The notes: a model not told the origin generated them from the sequence alone. A stretch of 64,000 nt of DNA from CAVQND01 sp049518415 (GCA_049518415.1 JBEKRX010000029.1:4009-68008); one strand, 5' to 3'; shown: positions 51,251 to 60,304, numbered from the stretch's first letter. A program made the numbers and translations.

Positions 51251-52471
51251 TCATTCAATCATCTCTTGCACGATGGCCCGAGCGGCCCGCCGGCTTGCAC
51301 CCGCCGGACCCAAAGTGGCAATGATTTCTGAGAGCCGGGCCTTGATTTTGGCCCGCCGCGCTTCATCGCGCAGCAGTTCGAGGGCGGCGCGCGCGAGGTT
51401 CTCGGCCGTGGCCGCGCCCTGGACGAACTCGGGGAAAAGCGGCTCGCCGGCGAGCAGGTTAGGCATCGCGAGGTAGTTCACTTTGACCATCCGCTTTGCG
51501 GCGAGATAGCTGGCCAGGGAGGTCTTGTAGAAGACCACCGCCGGGACGCCAAAGAAGGCGCACTCCAAGGTAATGGTGCCGGATTTCGTGACGGCCAGGT
51601 CTGCCTGGCCGAGGGCTTCGGCCAACCCGCCAACCTGGACCTGGAGGCGCGGCGCCTGGGTCAGGAACGGCTGGGCATAGTTGGCCAGCGCTGCATTGGG
51701 CAGGACCAGGCGGAAAGAGGCCGGCGATTCGGCGGCTATCCGCCGGGCCGTCTCGAGCACGACGGGCAGATGGCGGCGCAATTCCCCGGGGCGGCTGCCG
51801 GGCAGGAGCACCACGGTGGGGCAGGACGGCGGTTGGCGGAGGGAGGCGGGAGCAGCGGCCGCCCGCGCGTGGCGATAGCGGTCCACCATGGGATGGCCGA
51901 CAAATTCGACCCGAAACTCCGGCACGCGCTCGGCAAACCAGGCCCGCTCGAAAGGGATAATGCTCAGCAACAAATCGTAATCGCGGGCCATTTGGCCGGC
52001 GCGGCCTTCACGCGAAGCCCAGACCTGGGGCGAGACGTACTGGATCAGCTTCGGATGCCAGTCATGGAACCAGTCACTGTGCGACCGCACGTACTTCCTA
52101 AGCGCGTGGGCGAAGCGGCGGTTGAACCCGGAGAAGTCCACGCAAATCACCGCGTCCGGTTGGCGGCCCAGGGCCAGCCGGAAAAGCCGGCCAAAGAGTC
52201 GCCGGAACTTGAAGAGGTTCCGGAGCGCGTCCGACAACCCGATGACCGAATGCGCGGTGAGGTCGAAGGCCAACTCCACCCCGGCGGCGGCCAGGCGCGG
52301 GCCGCCGGCGCCGAAAAAGCGCGGTTCCAGGCTCGCGCGCAGCGGCTGGCAATCCGGCGTCGGGACCGCTTCGGCCTCCGTGAGTTCCTGGCGCAAGGCC
52401 TGGACCAGTTCCGCCGCCAGCAGGTCGCCGCTGGCCTCGCCCGCGATTAACATGAAGCTCTTGGGTCTCAT
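51251..52471 (-). CDS. lpxB: Lipid-A-disaccharide synthase
   Basis: LpxB joins UDP-diacylglucosamine and lipid X to form the lipid A disaccharide at the inner membrane. The start FMLIAGEASGDLLAAELV, LIQYVSPQVWASREGRAGQM, VVLLPGSRPGELRRHLPVVL and LAVTKSGTITLECAFFGVPAVVFYKTS are all characteristic. The 406-residue length is slightly longer than E. coli because of an insert near residue 45. It follows the Gfo/Idh/MocA gene on the minus strand by 68 bp, so the two are probably co-transcribed. It shows that the organism makes lipid A. Confidence 0.95.
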   Translation of the reverse strand: MRPKSFMLIAGEASGDLLAAELVQALRQELTEAEAVPTPDCQPLRASLEPRFFGAGGPRLAAAGVELAFDLTAHSVIGLSDALRNLFKFRRLFGRLFRLALGRQPDAVICVDFSGFNRRFAHALRKYVRSHSDWFHDWHPKLIQYVSPQVWASREGRAGQMARDYDLLLSIIPFERAWFAERVPEFRVEFVGHPMVDRYRHARAAAAPASLRQPPSCPTVVLLPGSRPGELRRHLPVVLETARRIAAESPASFRLVLPNAALANYAQPFLTQAPRLQVQVGGLAEALGQADLAVTKSGTITLECAFFGVPAVVFYKTSLASYLAAKRMVKVNYLAMPNLLAGEPLFPEFVQGAATAENLARAALELLRDEARRAKIKARLSEIIATLGPAGASRRAARAIVQEMIE

Positions 52472-52539
52472 GCGCTAATATGCCACGCGCTGCTGCTGCA
52501 GGGCAGGCCTTCCCCCGAGGTGCCGGGCGAAAGGCTGCC

Positions 52540-53604
52540 CTATGGAGATGAGCACCTAATCTGGCGCGTGATTTCAAAGGCCAGGTCCAGCGCACGCTTG
52601 GCCGATTCGCCGCTGACCAGCGGCGGGCGGTGGGCGCGGACGCACTGGGCGAAATGCTCCAACTCGAGCTTGAGCGGCTCTTCCTTGGCAATCGGCACCG
52701 GCTCGCGCACGATGCGCTTGCCGCCGAACTCGCTGACGATGGTCGAGTCTTTGGCGTGGAGCAGTTTCTTGAGGAACGAACTCTCCGGCTGGTCGTTGCG
52801 GGCGAGGCGGTAGATGAAACCCTCCTGGGCCCGGTAATCCAGCGAGATGTAGCTGGTCAAGGCGCCGCCGCTGAAGACGCGAATCTTGCGCATCCGTTCC
52901 GGGCTGACGCGGCTGGCGGTGAGATTGGCCACGCAGCCATTGGCGAAGCGCAAACGCGCGTTGGCGATGTCTTCGGATTGGCTCAGCACCGGGATGCCGA
53001 CCGCGTCCACGCTCGTCACGGGCGACTTCACGAAGGCCAGCACCACGTCCAAATCGTGAATCATCAAATCGAGCACCACGCCGATGTCCGTGCTCCGGGC
53101 GGGGTAGGGCGAAAGGCGGTGCGTCTCGATGAAGCGCGGCTCGGTGGCCACCGTCTGGAGGTACTTGAATACGGGATTGAACCGCTCGACATGGCCCACC
53201 TGGAGGATGCAATCCCGCTGCTGCGCCAGTTCGACCAGTTCGGCGGCCTGCGCGGCGTTGTCGGTCATCGGCTTTTCGACCAGTACGTGCTTGCCTTGCC
53301 GGAGGAGGGTCCCGGCCAATTCATGATGCGTGCACGTCGGCGTAACGATGCTGACCGCGTCGCTGGCGGCCGCGGCCGCCGCGACCGAGTCGAAGGCGCG
53401 CACGCCATGCTTCGCCGCAACCTTGCGCGCGGTCTCGGCCGCGACATCGTAAACCCCGGCCAACTCCACCTGGCCGGCGGCCGCCAGTTCCGCGTAGATG
53501 CGCACGTGTTCCTTGCCGAGCGAGCCGGCGCCCAGGACGGACACCCTGACTTTGTCCGTGGTCTGTGCTCGGTGGTCCGCAGTCATGGCTGGGCATTCTG
53601 CCAC
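52540..53604 (-). CDS. Gfo/Idh/MocA-family oxidoreductase
   Basis: The NAD-binding start KVRVSVLGAGSLGKEHVRIY and the LVEKPMTDNAAQAAELV segment with the EKP motif define the family. It is the gene directly before lpxB. In several bacteria a Gfo/Idh/MocA enzyme (GnnA) oxidises UDP-GlcNAc at C3 before transamination to GlcN3N-type lipid A; this gene could be such an enzyme, but the aminotransferase GnnB is not in the window. The start could be ATG 53604 or 53586. Substrate is therefore inference. Confidence 0.85.
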   Translation of the reverse strand: MAECPAMTADHRAQTTDKVRVSVLGAGSLGKEHVRIYAELAAAGQVELAGVYDVAAETARKVAAKHGVRAFDSVAAAAAASDAVSIVTPTCTHHELAGTLLRQGKHVLVEKPMTDNAAQAAELVELAQQRDCILQVGHVERFNPVFKYLQTVATEPRFIETHRLSPYPARSTDIGVVLDLMIHDLDVVLAFVKSPVTSVDAVGIPVLSQSEDIANARLRFANGCVANLTASRVSPERMRKIRVFSGGALTSYISLDYRAQEGFIYRLARNDQPESSFLKKLLHAKDSTIVSEFGGKRIVREPVPIAKEEPLKLELEHFAQCVRAHRPPLVSGESAKRALDLAFEITRQIRCSSP

Positions 53605-53693
53605 CGATCGGTTGCCGCTGACAACTCAAAGGAGTAGTGGGGCAGCCGTCCGGGCGCATCTCCCAAAGAGGGCGGTTTCCGGCGCGCGGCGCA

Positions 53694-53936
53694 GGGCGCA
53701 TCCTGACACTGCCCCCGAGCGCGGGCAGAAGCCCTCCCCCCATCCCCCCTCCCATGCGCTCGGAGCGCATGGGAGGGGGGTGATCCCTTTTTCCACTTTA
53801 CCCAGGGCGGCGGCCCGTCCCGCCCGGAGCGGGACGGGCCTTGCCCTGGGCTACTATCTTGCCGCCCCTCCGGGGCGGAAGAGTGCCGCGCTACGCGCGG
53901 GTAGAGTGGAATTGGTGGCAGTGTCGTGATGCGCCC
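53694..53936 (+). mobile_element. MITE-like element, copy B
   Basis: Same block order as the copy at 36028-36272, with terminal inverted repeats GGGCGCATCCTGACACTGCC and its imperfect complement at the right end. The 8 bases on each side (GCGGCGCA at 53686-53693, GCGGCGCC at 53937-53944) match at 7 of 8, as expected for an older target duplication. It lies between the Gfo gene and plsY. Confidence 0.8.
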
Positions 53937-53999
53937 GCGGCGCCGGCCGGCCAAACTTTAGGCTTTCAACTTTCGACTTCCGGCTTCTAAAGTACCGCT

Positions 54000-54659
54000 G
54001 TGCCAATTGCTGGTTACATCGTGGCCGCGTTCGCCGGCTATTTGCTGGGCTCGATTCCCACGGGCTTCCTGGTGGCCCAGGGGCGGGGTATTGACATTCG
54101 CGCATTGGGCAGCGGGAACATCGGCGCAACCAATGTCTTCCGCTACCTCGGCCTGCCGGCGGGCATTTTGGTGCTGCTGGCCGATGCGGCCAAAGGCTGG
54201 CTGGCGGTGGCGGTGCTCGCGCGACTGGTTTCCGGCTGGTTTTTCACTGCGGCCGGCCCGGAGCCGCGCGAGTGGCTGGCCCTGTGCGCCGGCCTTGCGG
54301 CCATTCTGGGTCACATCTACACCTGCTGGCTCTATTTCAAGGGCGGCAAAGGCATCGCCACCTCCGCGGGCGTGCTGGTGGCGCTGGTGCCGTATGCGCT
54401 GCTGATCGTTCTGGGCGTATGGCTCGTGGTGTTTGCCTTGAGCCGTTACGTGTCGCTGGCTTCCCTGGCGGCCGCCTTTGCGGCGCCTTTCGCAGCGTGG
54501 TTCACGACCCGAAATTCGACGCTCACGGCGGCGCTGGCAGCCCTGGCCGCGCTGGCGATCTATAAACACCGGACTAACATCAAGCGGCTGCTCAGCGGCA
54601 CGGAAAACCGGATCGGCGCAAAGAAACCGCCCCTGCCGGTGGCCCCGCCAAACTCCTGA
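54000..54659 (+). CDS. plsY: Glycerol-3-phosphate acyltransferase PlsY
   Basis: PlsY transfers an acyl group from acyl-phosphate to glycerol-3-phosphate, the first step of phospholipid synthesis. The membrane protein shows LGSIPTGFLVA, the motif LGSGNIGATNVFRYLG and FKGGKGIATSAGVLVAL, in the expected order among five transmembrane segments. The start is GTG 54000. A short C-terminal extension (KKPPLPVAPPNS) is present. It is convergent with thrH. Confidence 0.95.
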   Translation: MPIAGYIVAAFAGYLLGSIPTGFLVAQGRGIDIRALGSGNIGATNVFRYLGLPAGILVLLADAAKGWLAVAVLARLVSGWFFTAAGPEPREWLALCAGLAAILGHIYTCWLYFKGGKGIATSAGVLVALVPYALLIVLGVWLVVFALSRYVSLASLAAAFAAPFAAWFTTRNSTLTAALAALAALAIYKHRTNIKRLLSGTENRIGAKKPPLPVAPPNS

Positions 54660-54673
54660 CTTCGGACTTCCGT

Positions 54674-55279
54674 TCACGCCATCGCTTGCTTCAGCAGCTT
54701 CAGCAGCTCGGCATAGGCTTCGACGGGCTGGAATTGGGGGAATTGGCGCTTGACGTTGTCCGGCGCGCGGAAGAGGAAGCCGACGTGGGCTTCGCTGAGC
54801 ATGGCGGTATCGTTGAACGAATCACCGGCGGAGATGACGTGGTAGTTGAGCAGCTTGAAGGCGGCCACGGCGCGCTGCTTCTGCTCCGGGAGGCGCAGTT
54901 TGTAATCCACAATCCGGTCGTTTTCCACGACCAGCCGGTGGCAGAGCAGGGTGGGCCAGCCCAGTTGGCGCAAGAGCGGCGCGGCGAACTGTTCGAACGT
55001 GTCGGACAGGATGATGACCTGCACCAGCGGCCGCAGTGCGTCGAGGAATTCCTGGGCGCCTGGCAGCGGCCGCAGCGTCGCGATGACCTGCTGGATGTCG
55101 GACAGCTTCAAGCCGTGCTGGTCGAGAATTCGCAGCCGCCCGCGCATCAGTTGGTCATAATCCGGTTCATCGCGAGTGGTCCGCCGCAGTTCCGGGATGC
55201 CGGTCTTCTCGGCCACGGCAATCCAAATCTCGGGCGTCAACACTCCCTCCATGTCCATCGTCACGATTGATTGTTTCAC
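54674..55279 (-). CDS. thrH: ThrH-type phosphoserine phosphatase/homoserine phosphotransferase
   Basis: The HAD-family motifs are TMDMEGVLTPEIW (Asp nucleophile), VIILSDTFEQF (motif II) and VISAGDSFNDTAMLSEA (motif IV). The DMEGVLTPE form and 201-residue length are typical of ThrH, which dephosphorylates phosphoserine and can move phosphate to homoserine. I start at GTG 55279 (MKQSIVTMDME); the longer frame to 55387 adds 36 residues outside the family. Confidence 0.9.
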   Translation of the reverse strand: MKQSIVTMDMEGVLTPEIWIAVAEKTGIPELRRTTRDEPDYDQLMRGRLRILDQHGLKLSDIQQVIATLRPLPGAQEFLDALRPLVQVIILSDTFEQFAAPLLRQLGWPTLLCHRLVVENDRIVDYKLRLPEQKQRAVAAFKLLNYHVISAGDSFNDTAMLSEAHVGFLFRAPDNVKRQFPQFQPVEAYAELLKLLKQAMA

Positions 55280-55532
55280 TGGGCGGAATTTTTCAGAACC
55301 GGCCGCTTCTGTCCAGCGGTTCGTGCGGTGCCGCCATTGCCCCACGCAAGAGTATTCAGACACGAAAGTCAAAAGGCTGCGGTTCAAGATTGACAGCCGG
55401 CCGGCATCCTTCTAGTGTCTGCGCGCAAAGGCAGAGCACTTTGCCCCGAAGGCAGAATCGGGGATTTTTCTTGCGCTGCCTCCAGAAGCCGGCGGGCAGC
55501 CGGCGCTCCCGGAGGCGGCGCAACTTGAACTT

Positions 55533-56801
55533 ATGGCCAATACGATAATCGTCGGCGCCCAATGGGGCGATGAAGGCAAAGGCAAAATCATTGACGTGCT
55601 GACCGAGCAGGCGGACGTAGTGGTCCGCACGCAGGGCGGCAACAATGCCGGCCACACCGTGCACCTCCACGGGCAAAGATACATCTTCCACCTTGTCCCT
55701 TCCGGCATTCTCCGCAAGAACAAGCTCTGCCTCATCGGCAACGGTGTCGTCGTGGACCCGGTGGGCCTGGTCGAGGAAATCCAAGGGTTGCGCAAACTCG
55801 GCATCCAGATCGACGGCAACCTCTTCGTGAGCGAAACGGCGCACCTGGTTTTGCCCTACCACCGCGAACTCGACGCCCAGCGCGAGACGAGCAAGGGCAG
55901 AAACAAAATCGGCACGACCAAGCGCGGCATCGGCCCCGCTTATGGCGACAAGGCGGCGCGCACCGGCTTGCGGGTCATTGATCTCATCCATCCCGAGCGC
56001 TTCAAGACCCGGCTCCAGGCCAAGATCAAAGAGAACAACGAAATCCTCCGGGCCTTTGGCGCCCAACCGCTCTCTTTCAAGCAAGTCCATGCGGCCTATC
56101 GCGCGGCGGGCGATTTCCTGAAACCGTTCGTGGCCAACACCGTCATCCTGCTCCACAAGGCCCTCCGCCGGGGCGACGACATCCTCTTCGAAGGCGCGCA
56201 GGGGACTTTCCTGGACATCGACCATGGCACCTATCCGTTTGTGACCTCCTCCAACACCACGGCCGGCGGCGCCTGCACCGGCTCCGGCCTTCCGCCCCAC
56301 CGGGTGGACCGGGTGGTCGGCGTGATGAAGGCCTATACTACGCGCGTGGGCGAGGGACCGCTGCCGACCGAAAATGCGGAGATTGCCGATATGCTCCACG
56401 CCATGGGCCGCGAGTTCGGCGCCACCACCGGCCGGCCGCGCCGCTGCGGCTGGTTTGACGCCGTGGCCACGCACCAGGCCAGCATCGTCAATGGCATTGA
56501 CGACCTGGCGGTGACCAATGTCGATGGCCTGGATTCAGTCGAGACCATCAAGGTCTGTGTCGCCTACCGCGACGGTTCGACGCGCTATGATTACGTGCCA
56601 AACGACATCGAGGTGCTGGGCCGTTGCCAACCGGTTTATACCCAGTTCCCGGGCTGGCGGACCCCGACCAGCCACGTGCGCCGGTGGAAAGACCTCCCGG
56701 CCAAAACCCGTTCCTACCTAAAGGCCCTGGCCAAACTCGTCGACGCCAGCCTGGCGATTGCCTCTGTCGGCCCCGCCCGCGAGCAGACCATCTTCCTCTG
56801 A
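55533..56801 (+). CDS. purA: Adenylosuccinate synthetase
   Basis: PurA uses GTP to join IMP and aspartate in AMP synthesis. The GTP-binding start IIVGAQWGDEGKGKIID, RTQGGNNAGHTVHL with the catalytic His41, TTKRGIGPAYGDKAAR, FEGAQGTFLDIDHGTYPFVT and TTGRPRRCGWFDAV are all present. The 422-residue length is typical. No neighbouring purine genes are seen. Confidence 0.97.
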   Translation: MANTIIVGAQWGDEGKGKIIDVLTEQADVVVRTQGGNNAGHTVHLHGQRYIFHLVPSGILRKNKLCLIGNGVVVDPVGLVEEIQGLRKLGIQIDGNLFVSETAHLVLPYHRELDAQRETSKGRNKIGTTKRGIGPAYGDKAARTGLRVIDLIHPERFKTRLQAKIKENNEILRAFGAQPLSFKQVHAAYRAAGDFLKPFVANTVILLHKALRRGDDILFEGAQGTFLDIDHGTYPFVTSSNTTAGGACTGSGLPPHRVDRVVGVMKAYTTRVGEGPLPTENAEIADMLHAMGREFGATTGRPRRCGWFDAVATHQASIVNGIDDLAVTNVDGLDSVETIKVCVAYRDGSTRYDYVPNDIEVLGRCQPVYTQFPGWRTPTSHVRRWKDLPAKTRSYLKALAKLVDASLAIASVGPAREQTIFL

Positions 56802-56810
56802 ACCGCGAGG

Positions 56811-56909
56811 TAGTGGGGCAGGCGGGACGCCTGCCATGAGGGCGTCTCGCCCTTGAAACCAACGCGGGCGAGACGCCCGCGCCGGCAGGCGGGACGCCTG
56901 CCCCACTGC
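56811..56909. repeat. Palindromic GC-rich repeat pair
   Basis: The stretch begins AGTGGGGCAGGCGGGACGCC and ends with its inverse GGCAGGCGGGACGCCTGCCC CACT, with GGGCGTCTCGCCC and GGGCGAGACGCCC in between, so the whole is an inverted repeat. Related units lie at 9540-9590 and 18479-18500. Confidence 0.8.
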
Positions 56910-56969
56910 CGCTGCCGCCCGGTTCGGCAAGCCACAGGCTTGCCCGCTGGCGCGGTGCGGCCTGGCCGC

Positions 56970-57019
56970 TTGACAGCCGATGGACCGGGAGATACATTCA
57001 TTTCGCTGTGTGACGAAAT
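56970..57019 (+). promoter_or_regulatory. Promoter and operator-like palindrome of the arsenic operon
   Basis: A TTGACA box (56970-56975) and TACATT (56993-56998) are separated by 17 bases, a near-consensus housekeeping promoter. ATTTCG and CGAAAT (57000-57005 and 57014-57019) form an inverted repeat over the expected transcription start, as expected for a repressor site. No arsR gene is in the window. Confidence 0.65.
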
Positions 57020-57142
57020 ATAACGTATGAACTTGCCTGAGTTTATGGCCGTGCCGAGGGCCCTGGCAGGCGAACACCCCGCCCGCCTCAAGGAAATGCC
57101 GGCCAGGGATGCGCCGGCACTAGGCAAACGCCAAGGTCGAAA

Positions 57143-57610
57143 GTGAAAGTCCTCTTTCTCTGCACCGGGAACTCCTGCCGCAGCCAGATGGCCGAGGGCT
57201 GGGCGCGCCACCTGAAAGGCGACGTGCTCGAGGCCTGCTCCGCGGGCCTCGAGAAACACGGCCTGGACCCGCACGCGCTTAAAGTCATGGCTGAGGCCGG
57301 CGTGGACATATCCAAACAGTATTCCAAAACGCTCGCGGACATCGGCCCGGCGCAGTTCGATTACGTCGTGACGGTTTGCGGCCAGGCCGAAGCGCACTGC
57401 CCCATTTTCTCTGGCCAGGCCAAGGTGGTGCATGTCGGATTCGAGGACCCGCCCGAGCTGACCAAGCACCTGGCCGATGGCGAAGAGAAGCTGGCGGTTT
57501 ACCGGCGCGTGCGGGATGAAATCCGCCGGTTCGTGGAAGGCCTGCCCGCGTCGCTGGAAAGGCTTAAAACGTCAGAACGTCAGAACGTGGAAAGGATGCA
57601 CAGGCTATGA
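57143..57610 (+). CDS. arsC: Arsenate reductase, thioredoxin-coupled type
   Basis: The low-molecular-weight phosphatase fold has the P-loop VLFLCTGNSCRSQMAEGWAR with Cys7 and Arg13. Cys79 (VVTVCGQ) and Cys86 (AHCP) are seven residues apart, as in the Staphylococcus pI258 enzyme, where they pass the disulfide to thioredoxin. It reduces arsenate to arsenite. The start is GTG 57143 with a weak AAGG site. The last 20 residues extend the usual length. It is the first gene of arsC - C_GCAxxG_C_C - arsM - acr3. Confidence 0.93.
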   Translation: MKVLFLCTGNSCRSQMAEGWARHLKGDVLEACSAGLEKHGLDPHALKVMAEAGVDISKQYSKTLADIGPAQFDYVVTVCGQAEAHCPIFSGQAKVVHVGFEDPPELTKHLADGEEKLAVYRRVRDEIRRFVEGLPASLERLKTSERQNVERMHRL

Positions 57611-58095
57611 CAGCGAAGAGCGAAATAGCGATGGAGAAATTCCTAGCCGGTTACAATTGCGCGCAGTCGGTCTTATATGCGTATGCGCCCGACCTTGGGC
57701 TGGATGCGGAGACGGCGCTGAAGGTGGCGACCGGCCTCGGCGCGGGCATGGCCCGGCGAGGCGAGGTCTGCGGCGCGGTAACGGGTGGGATTCTGGTGCT
57801 GGGCCTGAGGTACGGGCGCGGGAGCCAGCAGGACCGCTCCGCCACCGAGCAAACCTACCTCAAGACGCTGGAGCTGATGTCGCGCTTTGAGCAGCAACAT
57901 GGGTCATGCCTGTGTCGGGTCTTGCTGGACGGGTGCGATCTGAGAACGGCGGCCGGACAGGCCTTTTTCAAGCAGCAGGACCTTCTGCACAAGACCTGCG
58001 TAGCCTGCGTTCGCACCGTCGTCGAGGTCGTGTCCGACTTGATGCAGCCCGGCGAAGGAGCGGATTCGGACTCTAACAAGAGACCACAAAGATGA
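57607..58095 (+). CDS. C_GCAxxG_C_C family redox-type protein
   Basis: The protein matches the small C_GCAxxG_C_C family, with YNCAQSV, EVCGAVTGGILVLGL, CLCRVLLDGCDL and KTCVACVRTVVE. The conserved cysteines suggest a redox or metal-binding role. Its ATG overlaps the arsC stop by 4 bp, so it is translationally coupled and likely helps in arsenic handling. The exact function is unknown. The last 15 residues are low-complexity. Confidence 0.85.
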   Translation: MTAKSEIAMEKFLAGYNCAQSVLYAYAPDLGLDAETALKVATGLGAGMARRGEVCGAVTGGILVLGLRYGRGSQQDRSATEQTYLKTLELMSRFEQQHGSCLCRVLLDGCDLRTAAGQAFFKQQDLLHKTCVACVRTVVEVVSDLMQPGEGADSDSNKRPQR

Positions 58096-58130
58096 CCGAG
58101 ACCGGCGGCAGCGGACTTGACACCTGATTT

Positions 58131-59003
58131 ATGAGCAAAACAGAAATCACCAAAGACGCGGAGGCCGTGCGCGCCGCCGTCCGGGATGGTTACAGGAAAA
58201 TCGCGCAGAAGGACGGGTCGTGCTGTTCGGGGGTGAGTTGCTGTGGGTCGAACGCGGAGGACTCGGCGCAGTTGGCCCGGTATGTGGGCTACAGCGCGGA
58301 GGAGCTCGCGGCCCTGCCCGAGGGCGCTAACATGGGTTTGTCGTGCGGCAACCCGAGCGCGCTGGCGGCGTTGCAGCCGGGCGAGGTGGTGTTGGACCTG
58401 GGCAGCGGCGGCGGGTTCGACGTGTTTATTGCCGCGCGGAAGGTGGGCGCCACCGGCCGGGCCATCGGCGTGGACATGACACCCGAAATGCTGGCCAGGG
58501 CCCGAAAGAACATCGCCGCCTACCGCGAGCGCTCGGGGATCAATAACGTCGAGTTTCGGCTGGGGGAGATTGAGCATCTGCCGGTGGCGGATAATAGCGT
58601 GGACGTGGTCATTTCCAACTGCGTCATCAACTTGTCGCCGGACAAGCCGCGGGTCTGGCGCGAGATCGCGCGCGTGCTTAAGCCCGGCGGGCGGGTGGCG
58701 GTGTCGGACCTGGCTTTGCTCAGGCCGTTGCCGGCGGAGATTCTGAAGATGGTCGAAGCACTGGTGGGGTGCGTGGCCGGTGCGGTGCTGGTCAGCGAGA
58801 CCGAGCGAATGGCGCGAGCGGCCGGGTTGACGGACATCCAACTCAATCCCAAAAAGGATTACGTGGCGGCCAAGACCGATTGGAACGACCCGCTCTATAA
58901 GAAGATCGTGGAACATCTGCCGGCGGGCAGCGGGCCGGGGGATTACATCACCAGCTTGGGGGTGACGGCAGGCAAAGCGGCCAAAGCGAAGTGCTGCGGT
59001 TGA
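58131..59003 (+). CDS. arsM: Arsenite methyltransferase
   Basis: ArsM uses S-adenosylmethionine to make methylated arsenicals. The SAM site is VVLDLGSGGGFDVFIAARKVG followed by AIGVDMTPEMLARAR, and SNCVINLSPDKPRVWREIAR contains one of the arsenic-binding cysteines. Further Cys are at CCSGVSCCG near the N-terminus and VGCVAGAV in the C-terminal part. The length of 290 residues is standard. The next gene (acr3) starts 12 bp after the stop. Confidence 0.92.
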   Translation: MSKTEITKDAEAVRAAVRDGYRKIAQKDGSCCSGVSCCGSNAEDSAQLARYVGYSAEELAALPEGANMGLSCGNPSALAALQPGEVVLDLGSGGGFDVFIAARKVGATGRAIGVDMTPEMLARARKNIAAYRERSGINNVEFRLGEIEHLPVADNSVDVVISNCVINLSPDKPRVWREIARVLKPGGRVAVSDLALLRPLPAEILKMVEALVGCVAGAVLVSETERMARAAGLTDIQLNPKKDYVAAKTDWNDPLYKKIVEHLPAGSGPGDYITSLGVTAGKAAKAKCCG

Positions 59004-59014
59004 CAGGGGCCGGG

Positions 59015-60118
59015 ATGACGAACGCTCTTACCGCTCAAGTTGGGCAGCCCCTGGCGCAGCGCAGGCGCCTGGCGTTCTTCGAGCGCTACCTGACGGGGTG
59101 GGTCTTCCTGTGCATGATTGCCGGCGTGGCGCTGGGTAAGGCCACGCCTGGCCTGACCGCCTTTCTGAGCAAGCTGGAGTTTGGGCAGGGCTCGCAGGTG
59201 AATGTGCCGATCGGGGTGCTGCTCTGGCTGATGATTTACCCGATGATGCTGAAGGTCGACTTCGGCGCCATTAGCGGCATCGCGCGGAGGCCAAAGGGGC
59301 TGATGGTGACGCTCTTTGTCAACTGGCTGGTGAAGCCGTTCGGGATGGCGTTGCTGGCCTGGGTGTTCATGCAGCATCTGTTTGCGGCCTGGATTGACCC
59401 GGCGACGGCGCGGGGGTACACGGCGGGGCTGATTATCCTGGCGGCGGCGCCCTGCACGGCCATGGTGTTCGTGTGGTCCTATCTGACAGAGGGCGACCCG
59501 GCCTATACGCTGGTGCAGGTGGCGGTGAATGACCTGATCATGCTGGTGGCGTTCGCGCCGCTGGTGATGTTTCTGTGCGGGGTGGCACATGTGGTGGTCC
59601 CGGCCAAGGTGCTGATTACGTCAGTGGTGGTGTTTATTGTGATCCCGCTGGCGGCCGGCTGGCTGACACGGACGGCACTGCTCGGCTCGCGCGGGCGCGA
59701 TTGGTTTGAGCAGCGGTTTCTGCCGAGGTTTCACCCGGTGATGATCGGGGCCCTGCTGCTGACGTTGGTGCTGATTTTCGCGTTCCAGGCGAAGAACCTG
59801 ACTAGCCGCTGGGTGGCGGTGCTGCTGATTGCGGTGCCGATTATCGTGCAGGTCTATTTCAACTCGGGGCTGACGTATCTGCTGATGCGGTGGTTCCGAG
59901 TTGAGCACAGCGTAGCGGCCCCGGGGTCGCTGATTGGCGCGAGCAACTTCTTCGAACTGGCGGTGGCGGTCGCCATCACGCTGTTTGGGCCGGACTCGCC
60001 CGCCGCGCTGGCGACGGTGGTTGGCGTGCTGGTGGAGGTGCCGGTGATGTTGTCCGTGTGCAAGGTCTGCAACCGGACACGGGCTTGGTACGGGCGGGCG
60101 GCTGAGGCTGCGGCGTAG
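59015..60118 (+). CDS. acr3: ACR3-family arsenite efflux transporter
   Basis: The transporter has ten transmembrane segments and the ACR3 signature AAAPCTAMVFVWSYLTEGDP with the essential Cys in TM4, then VQVAVNDLIMLVAFAPLVMF and ASNFFELAVAVAITLFG. It exports arsenite from the cytoplasm. I start at ATG 59015 (MTNALTAQVGQ), 8 codons inside the open frame, because the longer start overlaps arsM. It ends the ars operon; the tRNA-Ser gene follows. Confidence 0.93.
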   Translation: MTNALTAQVGQPLAQRRRLAFFERYLTGWVFLCMIAGVALGKATPGLTAFLSKLEFGQGSQVNVPIGVLLWLMIYPMMLKVDFGAISGIARRPKGLMVTLFVNWLVKPFGMALLAWVFMQHLFAAWIDPATARGYTAGLIILAAAPCTAMVFVWSYLTEGDPAYTLVQVAVNDLIMLVAFAPLVMFLCGVAHVVVPAKVLITSVVVFIVIPLAAGWLTRTALLGSRGRDWFEQRFLPRFHPVMIGALLLTLVLIFAFQAKNLTSRWVAVLLIAVPIIVQVYFNSGLTYLLMRWFRVEHSVAAPGSLIGASNFFELAVAVAITLFGPDSPAALATVVGVLVEVPVMLSVCKVCNRTRAWYGRAAEAAA

Positions 60119-60203
60119 TGGCCGGATGCGCCCGCGCAGCCGGAAGGCCGCCCTTCGGCCTTGACTCGGTCCCATTACGCCGTATGCTCATCTTGTCGGC
60201 GCT

Positions 60204-60296
60204 GGAGAGATGGCCGAGCGGCTGAAGGCGGCGGTTTGCTAAACCGTTATACGGTCAAAAGCCGTATCGGGGGTTCGAATCCCCCTCTCTCCGCCA
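60204..60296 (+). tRNA. tRNA-Ser (anticodon GCT)
   Basis: The 93-nt gene begins GGAGAGATGGCCGAGCGGCT, has the anticodon loop TTTGCTAAA (GCT), a long variable arm (ATACGGTCAAAAGCCGTAT) and ends TCTCTCC-G-CCA. It reads AGC/AGU serine codons. The GH172 gene starts 8 bases after its end. Confidence 0.97.
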
Positions 60297-60304
60297 TTTT
60301 GATT

